Below, piece after piece: positions 43,101-52,102 of a stretch of DNA of 64,000 bases. Position numbers and translations under genes: made by a program. Origin of the DNA: Eutreptiella sp. 'Long Island Sound 2002' (Eukaryota > Euglenozoa > Euglenophyceae > Eutreptiales > Eutreptiaceae); assembly GCA_964036045.1 (NCBI GenBank), contig OZ038378.1, positions 176,350,341 through 176,414,340 on the forward strand, in the 5' to 3' direction. The notes below the pieces were generated by a model that was given only the letters and a program-made list of their open reading frames with translations, made no database searches and was not told the DNA's origin. Each line of letters starts with the position of its first letter. Position 1 is the first letter of the stretch.

Positions 43101-46100
43101 ACTGCCCACTGTGCACTCTGCACATGGCACTGGACATCACAATGCACTTTGTGATCCACAGACTGAGCCCTCCGCAAGGTGCGTCCCGACTGTGACGTGG
43201 TTTCTCCCCACTGAAAACGTCAAAGCGCTTGCATGTGCAGAGAACTTCCCTGAATGTGTCTCATTTTTTTGGCCGTTTGTGCTAGAGTGCTAGCGTGCTA
43301 GAGTAGAGGATTTTTAGCACTTTGAAGGGATCATGCCCTGAAAATCCTGATTTGCCGTCCAAGGTAGCTTGTATCATGTGGGTAGTGAGCATCCTACACA
43401 CACTTAAACCATTTTGAGACTGGGAAAACAAACTGCAAAACACAAACAAAAGATTTGGAAAACGACAAAACAAAATAGAAAACATGAATCCAGTGGTTGA
43501 AAAAGATCTGATTCTTTCATGATGTTTTGCTATCATGTCACCAATGTATCAGTTTAACAACATCTGACGTGCCTACACCTTCAGAAAAGTCGAACACAAA
43601 AAAAAAGCCACTTCCCTGCTTTTCACAAGGGTCTTGTGTCTCATGGCACGCCCCCTTCGTGTGTCTGCTCCTCCTATTTCACTATTATTCCAGAAGCCAA
43701 GATCCGGATATTGCTCAACAGAATTACAGAACACATCCGGAAGGGCGAGATGAAGGAGGCAGAGAAAGAGTGTAAAGCGTTGGAAAACAAGAATAAGGCA
43801 AGGGAATATGTGGCACACAACCTGGCTTGCATCTACTGGAAGCAGGGTATTGCCGTGCTGTTTTCCTGTGCCTGCAGTGAGATGCCGTATGGATCTGTTC
43901 AGGGCGGGTTTTAAAAATACATGGCTCCTTTTTTCCTTTTGTTGAAGACCGCCCTTACAAGTACCCTAGTTGCCATCCAGCCGTTTATCCTTCCAGTGCC
44001 TAAGACGCGCAGTCTCAGGATTCAACCCAAGGTACGTCAAAGCTGCAGCAGTCAATCAGCAGTCCTCAAACAGCCTTCCAAAACTCAGAAGTCAAGGCTT
44101 CGAAAGTGAAGGTCGAAATCACGGGGGGTGCCCAGGTGCAGGCCCTGACCTCAACCCCCCCCCCTCTCGGGGGCCAAAATGTTTGAGAGGTCCCGACCAT
44201 CATACAAACCATTTTGGAGAAATTGGCTGGCGCCGGAAAATTTTGGTGCCCCATTTAAAGGGGTTGGGAGAATCAGTCACCCATGTGTTTATAATCAAAA
44301 TGCTCAGTTTTTTTGTTGGCAGTTTCCCTGGGCCCCAAAGAGGGCAGGATTTGTGCAGCCCTTTCTGATTTTGTGGCCGCATCGATCTTTCCCCGCCACA
44401 GGGACAAATGGGGGCAAATGTCGTTTGTTGCTCATTGAAGATCCCGCCCTCGAAGCTCAGCCCCAGCACGAGGTAGCGGTTGGTGTTTTTGGTCCGAGCC
44501 CCCACCCCCCCCCTTTCAAGGGGCCAAAGTGTTTAGGGGGTGTCGGGGTCAAGGACTGCACCTGGGCACCCCACATGGTCGATATCTCTGATGCAATCCC
44601 ACTTAGGTAACATGTCTACTTGGGAAGACGTGTTGGCGAGTATGATCCACATGCAATACCCTCCTACTGCCTTGAGTTACAGTCCAATCGCCCTTACTTC
44701 CCCTGCAGTTGCCAGGCCACATGTACCGGACAGAGATTTTTTTTTTTGTGGCTGTGCTGGACGCTATGTCTTTCCAGGTTTGGGGCGTAGGGGGGTACAG
44801 ATTTGGCACGTGTGGGTGTTGAAGAAGGAAGGCATTGCCCGTGAAGGGAAGCCACCGTACCGTGGCTGTTGTGGGTCAGGGGCCATAGGCTGTGTAGAGG
44901 GCACCCCAGGGGAAACCGGGCTGTGGTGTAGGCGTGCCGGGTGCACGTATGGAGACGCTGGTGCACGCCCTCGGCGGAGGTGAGGTGGCAAAAGGGTTTG
45001 AGGGGGGGAGGGGTCCTTCGAGCCCCCAGAAGGGGAAGGGGGTGTGGGGGCTGGAAAAGGGGCTCAAACGTCAGAGCTTTTATATAAAGACAGTCCGTTG
45101 ACTTGAAGATGGCTCGGAAATCGACGGACGGAAAATTTTCTAAAAAATTCTTTTCCCCATGGTACAGACCTCAAAAGGACCAGCACATCGTGGGGATCGT
45201 TTAGAGGTGATGTATGTGGGGGTACCCCCGACCCCCGTCCCGAGCCCATTCCCGCTAGAGCAGTGACATGGACCTGCCAGCTGCCAGTGGGATGACCGCC
45301 TGAGGCGGAACCCGAAAACCCAACACTTCTGTTTGCTGTTTACGGAAAGACTCGGCTGGAGGAAAAAAAGGTTTGCCGGGGGGGGGGGGCGTTCGAACCC
45401 CATTCCCAGCCCCCCTCCACCCTCCCTTCAGGCTCAGACGTCAGGCGGCGGTCGGGTTCGAACCAGCGACATTCCGATCCCGCATCTTCCGTCAAGGCGC
45501 CACCGCGTGTGTAGGTCATGTGACAGGGGTGGCGGGTGCATGCTTCCGAAACGGACCCCGGGCCCGCATCTTCGCAGGGAGGCGCGAAGATGCGCTTGAG
45601 GAAGCCACCAAGGCCATTGCAATGGGCGTCAGGAAAGAGGAATTGTGGCAGGACCCGGACCTTCGGGGCCTCTTCTACATCACCTTCGACGAAAGCCTTC
45701 GTTTGGTGCAAGGGCATGAGAAATGGACCAGCCCCGGACCCCCGACCCTGCAGCGGCCCAGTGGGCCCGGGCTCACGGGGCTGTCTGAGACTGTCCGCCA
45801 ACACGTTTTAACTGGGGAAAGGCTTGGGAAACTGCTGTGCCAGTGGGCCATCGCATCCCCCGGCCCTGGCCCCGGGGACCCCCCGGCGGGCACTTCCCCT
45901 TCCCCGCGGCCCCACTCGCAAGCGGTCTCCCCCGACGCCAGTGCCCATGGTCCTACTCTGTGGCTGGGCCCCGGCTGGTCAGCCGCGTGTGCCCAGGAAG
46001 GCCCGGGCGTCGCGGCGAATGGGACGTCCATGGCAGGTGGCCACGCCTGCCTCCTGCATCCAGGTCCGCCGGGCCCGGGTCCGCCGCTTCAGCCCACCGC

Positions 46101-46233
46101 GTCCCCCTCCCCATTGCCATCTGGACCCCCGGCCCTGAATGGCCTACAAGGGCACGCAGGTGCTAAGGACCTTCACATTGTGCACTGCCCGCAGAAAGGG
46201 GAAGTCATAGAAGTGTCGGATGACGATGATTAA
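30951..46233 (+). CDS. Tentative multi-exon nuclear-type gene: P/Q/S/T-rich, ZZ-like fingers, TPR, C-terminal SIM
   Basis: Eight exon candidates lie on one strand: 30951-31109, 32593-34299, 34845-34928, 39300-39464, 40181-40342, 42237-42416, 43694-43846 and 45578-46233. Splice phases agree at every junction except 34928 to 39300, where at least one exon must be missing. The parts are a basic PPRKK motif, a 569-residue low-complexity exon, two ZZ-like zinc fingers, a helical TPR-like region and a C-terminal VIEVSDDDD. The features suggest a nuclear scaffold or transcription-related protein, but this is inference. It may equally be two genes, one ending before 42 kb. The last three exons are the firmest. 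No start codon is assigned. Confidence 0.4.
31672..31821 (+). CDS. Small ORF MSGNAADHLTFWCVDPG
   Basis: ATG-initiated 49-residue frame directly behind a run of 17 C. The FWCVDPG motif recalls the FWCxxPG segment of XPD/RAD3-type helicases, but nothing else of that family is near. It could be a first exon, with a possible donor at GTAATT (31749). The opposite strand is open for 247 codons, so this is weak. Confidence 0.2.
   Translation: MSGNAADHLTFWCVDPGFGYTLVITLRNSEPAVVNLRAPAPRVCGNDRM
32593..34299 (+). CDS. 569-residue Pro/Gln/Ser/Thr-rich exon
   Basis: Bounded by CCCCTTTCAG and by AAG before GTAATG, phase 0-0. It is built from degenerate 7-10-residue units of the type Q-P-S-T-A-P, Q-S-S-M-A-P and Q-P-S-P-S-P-P, so Gln is spaced almost regularly. 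There are no Cys-rich or charged segments. Such sequence is disordered and is common in transcription coactivators, mucin-like surface proteins and adhesives. No signal peptide is visible in this exon. The DNA repeats are 24-30 bp and imperfect, which suggests old expansion with selection for composition. Confidence 0.65.
34845..34928 (+). CDS. 28-residue candidate exon
   Basis: Between TTCGCAG and AAG before GTCCAG, phase 0-0. It encodes ELLLVDIERDDPLDPTSG followed by MMQFAFCDAK. The phase permits direct joining to 34299. No domain recognised. Confidence 0.4.
35900..36240. repeat. Dispersed repeat with Cys/His-coding remnant, copy 1
   Basis: Shares with 39640-39920 the ordered blocks GTCACCG, CTCCAGCACGGGGAGTGCACT (the other copy has CTGCAGCGCGGGGGAGTGCACT), GACAT, a T-run, CAGGTCAGG, TAGTCGATGGTCAACCGACG-like sequence and AGGTTG. 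The two copies are diverged and in the same orientation. Confidence 0.6.
36241..37178. other. Non-coding, GTGGTAC-rich
   Basis: From 36530 to 36870 a short G/T-rich unit recurs irregularly (variants of GATGTGGTACTAGGG), forming a degenerate minisatellite. C-runs lie at 37060-37105. No gene. Confidence 0.5.
37179..37328 (+). CDS. 50-residue ORF with RRQEAYN motif, paralogue of 61942-62271
   Basis: ATG-initiated and ends at TAA 37326-37328. It encodes MDCFFPVKKAV, then LQDLVAAVMFFRCADIF and KRRQEAYNQAQ. The same pattern occurs at 61942 (VVNAILYFRFQDRW, then KKRQEAYNVAQ), giving two copies of a domain I do not recognise. Positions of start and motif agree between copies, which argues for real coding sequence. 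This copy stops early and is probably truncated. Confidence 0.4.
   Translation: MDCFFPVKKAVETVTLQDLVAAVMFFRCADIFSGKRRQEAYNQAQTIDD
37736..37806 (+). other. tRNA-like sequence (A- and B-box-like)
   Basis: TAGGTGAGTGGTAGAATA resembles a tRNA D-arm/A box. 30 bases on, GGTTCAAACCC matches a B box, with an imperfect T stem. The acceptor stem does not pair, so this is at most a tRNA pseudogene or the head of a tRNA-derived SINE. Confidence 0.25.
37807..39299. other. Non-coding, C-run rich
   Basis: G-run/C-run block at 37915-37985 resembling 37045-37110. Poly-C at 39019-39032. No convincing exon. Confidence 0.45.
39300..39464 (+). CDS. ZZ-like zinc-finger exon, copy 1
   Basis: Between CTCTCACAG and GAAG before GTATGT, phase 1-1. 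Cys pairs are CSVPMC, CKFATMIC and CTYAVCEYC, followed by two His (VTHHMAEG). The ligand order fits a ZZ-type or related cross-brace finger, which usually binds peptides. It shares intron phase, length (165 against 162 nt) and the end motif EG with the exon at 40181-40342. CEYC aligns with CEKC. Confidence 0.6.
39640..39920. repeat. Dispersed repeat with Cys/His-coding remnant, copy 2
   Basis: Copy of 35900-36240. In one frame it encodes KCHRCGKLTLQRGGVHYC, a possible C-x2-C...H-x-C zinc knuckle, before a stop at about 39792. The other copy has lost most of the ligands. Confidence 0.55.
40181..40342 (+). CDS. ZZ-like zinc-finger exon, copy 2
   Basis: Between TCCTTCACAG and GAGG before GTATGC, phase 1-1. 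It encodes THVLKLVVKPSHHVCNIC, then LVARCPVGTCDYDVCEKCW and FHYVEG. The C-x2-C ... C-x4-C-x4-C-x2-C ... H pattern is typical of ZZ fingers (C-D-Y-D-x-C-x-x-C-W core). The frame upstream to 39988 is open too and Pro/Ser-rich, so the exon might be longer. Confidence 0.65.
40343..42236. other. Intron or intergenic DNA with possible further exons
   Basis: C-runs at 40441-40454 and 40627-40638. Protein-like frames at 41540-41734 (VRLFFARVFGAAAIQGV) and 41768-42211 (Cys-rich) may be exons, but I could not fix their splice sites or phases. Confidence 0.35.
42237..42416 (+). CDS. Exon preceding the TPR part
   Basis: Between TTTTCCCCAG and GAAG before GTCTGC; starts and ends after one codon base (phase 1-1). 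It encodes PPDEHVTIAAEKEETQ and ISKEEWHRLKKMFNE. Joined to the next exon it forms a continuous charged helix (KKMFNE-EAKIRILLNR), which supports the junction. Confidence 0.55.
42912..43150. repeat. Degenerate GTGCAC/TCTGCACA-rich stretch
   Basis: Irregular repeats of TGTGCACTCTGCACATGGCAC-type sequence. Similar stretches occur at 46770-46860, 47235-47345, 60290-60375 and 60640-60785. They are self-complementary in part and leave open frames on both strands that I treat as chance. Confidence 0.5.
43694..43846 (+). CDS. TPR-like exon
   Basis: Between TATTCCAG and CAGG before GTATTG, phase 1-1. It encodes IRKGEMKEAEKECKALE and YVAHNLACIYWKQ. Splicing to 45578 restores LACIYWKQGRREDALEEA, a textbook tetratricopeptide helix-turn-helix with the small residues and Gly of the consensus. 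The repeat crosses the intron exactly, which is good evidence for both exons. TPRs are protein-protein adaptors. Confidence 0.75.
44123..44573. mobile_element. 451-bp inverted-repeat element in the TPR-gene intron
   Basis: The left end GGGGTGCCCAGGTGCAG-GCCCTGACC is mirrored at the right end as GGTCAAGGACTGCACCTGGGCACCCC, about 26 bp with two to three mismatches. A subterminal C-run and GGGGCCAAA-TGTTT follow on both sides. The interior is unique and AT-richer. It is inserted in the intron between 43846 and 45578. Non-autonomous DNA-transposon-like. Confidence 0.65.
45425..45510 (-). other. tRNA-like sequence, minus strand
   Basis: Read on the minus strand: TGGCGCCTTGACGGAAGATGC (D-arm/A-box-like), an anticodon-arm-like segment, then GGTTCGAACCC, a perfect B box, at normal tRNA spacing. 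The acceptor stem pairs poorly. Lies in the TPR-gene intron. Likely a tRNA pseudogene or tRNA-derived SINE. Confidence 0.3.
45578..46233 (+). CDS. Last exon: end of the TPR, Pro/Gly-rich linker, C-terminal SUMO-interaction-like motif
   Basis: Follows CATCTTCGCAG and ends at TAA 46231-46233. It starts with RREDALEEATKAIAMG, then LWQDPDLRGLFYITFDESL, then about 130 residues rich in Pro, Gly, Ser and Ala, and closes with GEVIEVSDDDD. A V-I-x-V core followed by an acidic run is the standard SUMO-interaction motif. Here it is strictly C-terminal. That function is inferred from sequence only. The frame is open further upstream into a G-run but lies inside the intron there. Confidence 0.7.
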
Positions 46234-49200
46234 AGTGGCAACACCGGTCCCCGTGTTCGGCTTCCAGCAGGACGACCCCCGAGGGGTCCCTCTCCGTGAT
46301 CAGACCTAACCAAAGTCTAACGAAGTCTAATACTACGATGTTATATGCGTGGTTCAAAAAGCAATTTGGCTGCATGGGCCCAACAGGAACGCAGGGTCAC
46401 ATTGTGAAAAGGAACACAGCAAGGAGTTCTCTACAAACCGTATCACAGTACCCTGCATTGTTATTTGCAACCATTATCCAGTGATAGAGAAAAGCAGACG
46501 CCAAGCATTTCTGGCTGGAAATGATGACAAGCAAACAACAGTAGCAATTACCGCAAACCGGCAAAACCATGCACTGTTGCCCCCTTGCAGCCGTAGAAAC
46601 AATCGAGACAATCAAGAAAATGTTCACCCAAATCTCATACAAACCAATGCGGCACCCAAAGCAGGCAAATGACCAGCATGCAGTCACATGATGCCTGTGA
46701 TAACGACATGTTAACGTACAGGATGAGTTATGATCGTGTTTTATTTGATCCACAATGCACATTTTGACCATTGCACAGTGCAACACGACGCACATTGCAT
46801 ATTTTGCACTTGGCACACCAGGCAGTGCACACTCCACACACTGTGCACACTCCATACATTGCCTTTAGGTTGCCGTTGGAGGGTGGTGAAGGGAGGTTCT
46901 GCCACACTGGGCCACATCACAATTAGTGGTTTGTTGTAGCACACGGCTGATCACTTGCAGCTATGGGGGCCACCAACAGTGCCGTGTTGTTTTTTGTAGG
47001 CAAAGGGTGCCGGGTGCCAGCCCTGTTCAAAACGGTGGGTGCATCATTCTCATGGAACCTTTTGATTGGATGGGGCAATACCGGGTTGGCTCGCTTTTTG
47101 TCCATCCATGATTCACTTCTTTGTTTCCTGCTGTTTTACCAGCAAAACATTACTGAGGGTCCGCACGAAGCACAGCATCTTTGGTGCTGCGGGTGTACCA
47201 GGTAGTTTGGGACCTTTGCATCACCCAATTTCGCACTCCTGTATCTGTACACCCGTGCACAACTGTACACAGTGTTCACCCCTGTGCACGGCTGCGCACA
47301 CGCGCCAACACCTGTACACAGATGCGCACGCCTACGCATGCATGGGGCTCCTGGAAAAGGCTGTGCACAGCATATGGCAGTGGAAGCAGAATCAGGGACA
47401 CCGGAATATACGCCCTTGAATACGGGGTTTTGCCCGTTTATGGCGACCGCCGCCGCCGCCGCCCCCCGCCTCAGTCAAATTTGTCCCAGATTTTTGCCCC
47501 CACCCCATTCCAAGCTTCAACCAGAGCCTTCCCTGAGTCATACCAGGATAACCAGGCAAGGGCTGCAGGAATTGCCGGAACGTGGTGGAACGTGGTGCCT
47601 ATGACCTTAATGCTGAATCCTCCCTGCCAGAGCAATTCTGACGTATACCTAGCAGCTACCAAGTAACCAATGGCGGCTGCAACGTTCTCAAGAGCAAGGG
47701 CCACCAGTCGTTGTATTCAACACTCTAACCACGCCTTGTACACAGACCCTGACTTTGACCATGAACCTTAACCCTAACCTGCAGACTTATGGTGACCTTG
47801 ACCCTGACGCCAATGCTAGCTCTGCCCCTGCTCTGCACCCTGCCCCTTTGACCCTTTCACCGAATATTGAGTCACCAATGAACGTCTAGGTGGATTTTGA
47901 CAGAAATCGACTCCAGGTGGAATCAGCAGAACCCAACAAGCTCTATTTTATTGAATTCTATTTCTAGAATTGTGCTGTCAGGGGTTTGTTTGCATTACGT
48001 ACAACTGCCACTTCCATACGCATCCCCACAGCAGCTCGAATGATGGGATAATGAATGCACAAACAGAAAGTACTTTGTGCAGCCACCCTTCCACGGGACT
48101 CGATCTGCATCAGGTTTACACACTAACTCCATTGGTACCCTCCCCTAAATTTTGACTGCAGCCCCCTCTGGATGGTCCGAATACGGGTCACTCTCACCAT
48201 TGGCTCAGTGCACTGTGTTGAAAAACCATGTGAAGCAGGTCAAAGGCTGAAAACAACACTGGTGCCGTTTGCACAGGAGTGCGGGGGAGCACTTGATCCG
48301 GGGCACGGGAAAGGGCAATGGAGGGCAACCCGATAAGGCTGGAACGAGCAGAGCATAGCCTGAAGTGGGAAATAATCCGGCCGTTCCACCTCAACCACCT
48401 CAAAAGGTGCGTACAGTGCGCGCCCAGCGCAAGTACTCCCCCTGTTGCTCCATCAACCGATTCATGCGAGTCAGACGGACAAACAGGGCGCGCCCTGTAT
48501 CGTGTGTCGGCCCCGGAGGAGGGAGGCGCAACTTAGTCAAGAGGTGCTGGTTTTGCATGGAAGTGGGTTTACAGCACCGTGGCCCAGCCAGAATTGCTGT
48601 GCTGTTTGTGCAGTCGATGTCTCTGGCCCCCTTCCTGCCGGGGTGCTACAGCATTTGACCCTCATTGTAACTCTCTCCTGAAGGCACTCCCTCCGGTGCA
48701 CCAAAGCCAAAAGGCCAGTACCAGAGTGCGGTGGTGGTCCTACCCACCGCACCTGCTCCAGGGGGCTAGCTCCACGGGGCACCAGCGCTGACTCCAGGTA
48801 TCCCAACCGGGTACCACCGTGCAATCCCGAAGCAAAAAGGCCGATGGCCTCCTGAATGTGACGCTTCCTGCATCCCCCTGCACACATTCCCTACTGGTCC
48901 GGGGTCTTGTTTGCGCAGTGATGGTTGTCATCCAAATCAAGTGGGTTCCGAGGATCAAGTGCCATGTGAATTTCCCTACCAATGGCCACACAGCAGTGTT
49001 GTTGCTTTCTGCTCTTCATTCAGCATTCAGTATTTTAGCCACAGGGACATGCGTATTTGGCTCCACATTCCTGGGGGTTCAAGATGACAGACTCGCCGGG
49101 CTTGTTGATGTGTGGCAGACATCATGGTCTGATTTTGATTGCTCTGTGGGACTGGGGGAGTAGGGGTTGGAGGTGCAGTAATGTGTGCAATCCCAGATTG

Positions 49201-49614
49201 CACATGGGCGTAAGGTGTTGATCAATGCTGTATCAGTGCTGCTTTCTCAAGGATGGAGGGACAGGATGCACTGCGGACCACTTCTTATTGCAGCAGACAG
49301 CAATTTTTTGCAGGTTCCTGGAAAGATTCAGATACATTTGCATGCAAAAGGTATTCCGACGGAGTGAGTGGAAGATGTTTGGAGTTTCGGGGCAATTGGT
49401 GCGGACGGCATTTGGGTGTCGGGGGCATTTGGATGTGGAAGGGGTGCGATGCCATGTGTTTATTGGGACCTGGGATTGGCGGAAAATGTTTCAGTGGGGA
49501 CCTGTGTTGGTAGGACAGCCATCAGTGCAAAGAAGGGAACCCAACCCTGATGGGGCACCAAGTGTCGATTTTGGTGTGTGAAAGCCCTCTGCGCATGCAT
49601 GTGTTGTGAATTTG
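46234..49614. other. Intergenic, no supported gene
   Basis: Contains GTGCAC-rich stretches (46770-46860, 47235-47345), a CGCCGC run (47445-47463) and CCTTGACCCTGAC-type repeats at 47740-47830. Open frames are short or overlap on both strands. Confidence 0.45.
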
Positions 49615-49712
49615 TGTTAGGGATTGCCGTGCACGCAATGCGCGTGCAGTGTGCACTGCACAGTTGTGTACTTTGGCAACTACCCGAACCCTAGCTTCAG
49701 GCCCTTTCCACA
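49615..49712. repeat. Dispersed repeat, copy 2
   Basis: Same orientation and block order as 16270-16385: TGCCGTGCAC, CAATGCGCGTGCAG, CAACTACCCGAACCCTAG, GGCCCTTTCC. Confidence 0.6.
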
Positions 49713-49730
49713 AGATACTGAGTTTCTTGG

Positions 49731-50378
49731 GTGAATTGTACTGATGCCATCTATGTCGTAATCATTTGTGCGCAATGGGATCATGGAATGATGGAAAGGG
49801 TGCTTGGGTTGGACTCCAATGATGAGAAGTGGGACTTCAATGCGTTGCTTTGCTGGCTGAAGATGAGGCAAAGGACCCGAGGGAGTAGGCCATGTGGTGG
49901 GTGGGGTGGGGGATTGACCACCGCCCCAAGCAAGAGCCGTGGGAGGACTCAGGGAGACAGGACAGGGATGGATGGGTTGGCCAGGGGGCACAGCGACTGT
50001 GAGGGGCAGGAGGAGCCTCTGGAGGATGCAAACAAGGGGGAGGAGCGGCCAGAGGCAGACAGGGCAGGGATGGAGGGGTTGGCCGGGCGGGCACAGGAAG
50101 TTGCAGCGGGAGCAGATGTGCGGGTGGAGGGGGGGGCAGGGAAGCATGAGTGTGGGATGCATTGGAGGAGGCCAGACCTGGTGAGGGGTTGGTATCTGGT
50201 GACTACACCGTTTTGGGTTGAGAACCCTCCACTCTACCCTCACCCCAAAAAATCGTCCATACCACCCTGCCAAGGATGGAAACACTGCCTCTTCTTTTCA
50301 AAGCAATTCAGCCCATGGCCCTCACAAGCGGCGTGCTTTGGCAGCTCCCAGTCATCCGATCCCATATTGGCATGGTAG
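49731..50378 (+). CDS. Unassigned 215-codon ORF over a purine-rich repeat
   Basis: The start (NCTDAIYVVIICAQW) and the segment SNDEKWDFNALLCWLKMRQ are protein-like. The middle is Gly/Glu/Arg-rich and contains a degenerate duplication about 105 bp apart (TGMDGLARG, AGMEGLAGR). The opposite strand is also open for 201 codons. Probably a composition effect, but the first 60 residues may be a genuine exon. Confidence 0.2.
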   Translation: MNCTDAIYVVIICAQWDHGMMERVLGLDSNDEKWDFNALLCWLKMRQRTRGSRPCGGWGGGLTTAPSKSRGRTQGDRTGMDGLARGHSDCEGQEEPLEDANKGEERPEADRAGMEGLAGRAQEVAAGADVRVEGGAGKHECGMHWRRPDLVRGWYLVTTPFWVENPPLYPHPKKSSIPPCQGWKHCLFFSKQFSPWPSQAACFGSSQSSDPILAW

Positions 50379-51793
50379 TTTAGCCCACCATGACCATTCA
50401 TGCAGCTTAACGACCACTTCCCACTATTTCTAACCTCATAGCTGGCTGACAATACCAGCATTGCACAAGCCTTGGGCAGGCACTGTGCAGGCCTTTTTTG
50501 GGCAAGCATCCCTGCACATGCCATAGCATGCTCACCCACTACAACCCACTAAGGGAATGGTGTTGCGCTGCATGCGCACTGCGTGCATATGTGGCAGTAA
50601 TTGTGGGGAATATGAGTTTCCCTTTTTTGTTCTGTGCAAGCTGAGAGCACGTCTCTAGTTTCAGAAAGAACACCCCGCTTTCAAAATTGTATGCTTGGCA
50701 GCTGAGCTCAGAGAAACATAACAGTGGCCGCACCCTGTTTGAGCATACCTTGAATGGCTTTGGCTCCCCTTTCAGGCCATAGCTTTAGGTGTTTGTTTTA
50801 TGAGGCGGAAAAGGCACATACTCCACATGCGACACCTGCCCATGCCACATGCTGAACACCACTGAAATTCACCCACAAGGCAAGAGTTGTGTGCTGCTGC
50901 CACATCAGGTCGGATCTTTGGATGCCTAGGATTTGCCGTTTCTCTGTTCTTTGTTTTGTAGAGCTCCACAATGACTGGCATGAAGATTGCACCCCGCAGA
51001 ACGATGCAGTATACTGAGAACGGGCAGAGGAAGTGTACACGTGGAGAGCCCGTGGCTTCGAAATTGTGGGGTGCAGAAGAGGCAGGTCCGCACATCCTGC
51101 AACATCCCTGCTGGCTCTATACGATCGTTGCTGGCCCTCAAAGTCGACCATGCAAACCCTGCTTTTCATGCACATCACGCTCACACACTACGCCTGCCAC
51201 ACAGACCACACTCACCATGCACAGCGCACATACTATGCAGACCACCCCCCAGCACACACCATGCAACCCACACCAACCACGCACACTGTCCCCATCTGAA
51301 ATTCAGAAAAAAGAGTGCCTCCCTGAGGGGCGGTACCTTTCACAAGCCCGAAAGGAACAGGCAATCCCTTTGTAACCATGCAGATACGAGCTTCACAACA
51401 AACACGGCAATTTCTTTCTTCGACCACCCAAGGCTACCCCGTAATTCTTTTGGGATCCTAAATGCAATAGGTACTCAGGTATGGAGCCACAGTTGCCTTT
51501 TTGGGAAGAGTTGGAAACGGAAACGGAAAGGAAATGGAACAATAGCCTTGCTAAAATGTTGGAGGGAGCCTCACTATGCAGTATGTGTGCATGGTACATG
51601 CAGGGCAGACTTTCAGGCCTCAACATTTCTGGCCGGTGCTATCTAAGGGGCTGTCAAACCTCTCATTGCTGAGGGACCTCCAAAGCTGCAAGGCTTAGGT
51701 AGCCATTTCAATCCTCTCCATTTTTGGGGGGCTGAAACAACACTTGTGTGGCCACATGTGCTCATGAAATGAGCTTGTCCTTTACTCCAATAG
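50379..51793. other. Mostly non-coding; possible exons
   Basis: Behind TTTTGTAG a frame from 50971 (MTGMKIAPRRTMQYTENGQ) is protein-like for about 60 residues, then runs into a CACAC-rich stretch. A second segment near 51482 (MEPQLPFWEELETETERKW) follows TACTCAG. Either could be exons of the gene ending at 52031, but phases do not prove it. Confidence 0.3.
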
Positions 51794-52031
51794 CAAGGAC
51801 CCTGAATCCGACACCAATGACTCATGGGTTTCTGTAGCTTTCAAGTCAAGTCTGCCGTCTATGCAAAAGGAAGCAACACAAGTCATCATGAGGCTCCGCG
51901 AACAAGCACCGCCACGCCTGGCCAGCACGCTTACACATTTGAGACACCAACTATATCTATTAAAAGGGATGCCACCACCGGCAAAGCCTGAGGCAGCAAA
52001 TACCACTCCTGACGCTGCATGGCCCTTCTAA
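51794..52031 (+). CDS. Terminal exon of an unidentified gene
   Basis: Follows CTCCAATAG and ends at TAA 52029-52031. It encodes DPESDTNDSWVSVAFKSS, then KEATQVIMRLREQAPPRLAS, TLTHLRHQLYLLKGM and a Pro/Ala-rich end. The middle is a clear amphipathic helix region. Codon use is coding-like and only one frame makes sense. The frame is open back to 51768. I recognise no family. Upstream exons remain unplaced. Confidence 0.5.
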
Positions 52032-52075
52032 CCTAACCTAATGGAACCCAATCCCCCCCTTTGTCCTTCTGTTCC

Positions 52076-52102
52076 TCCATCCGTCCGTCCGTCCGTCCGT
52101 CC
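52076..52102. repeat. (CCGT)n microsatellite
   Basis: About six TCCG units followed by CCTCCCTCCCTC. Confidence 0.9.

Noticed and set aside
49680-50285. 201-codon minus-strand Pro-rich frame
   Set aside because: Complement of a purine-rich stretch; no motif and no splice or start support.
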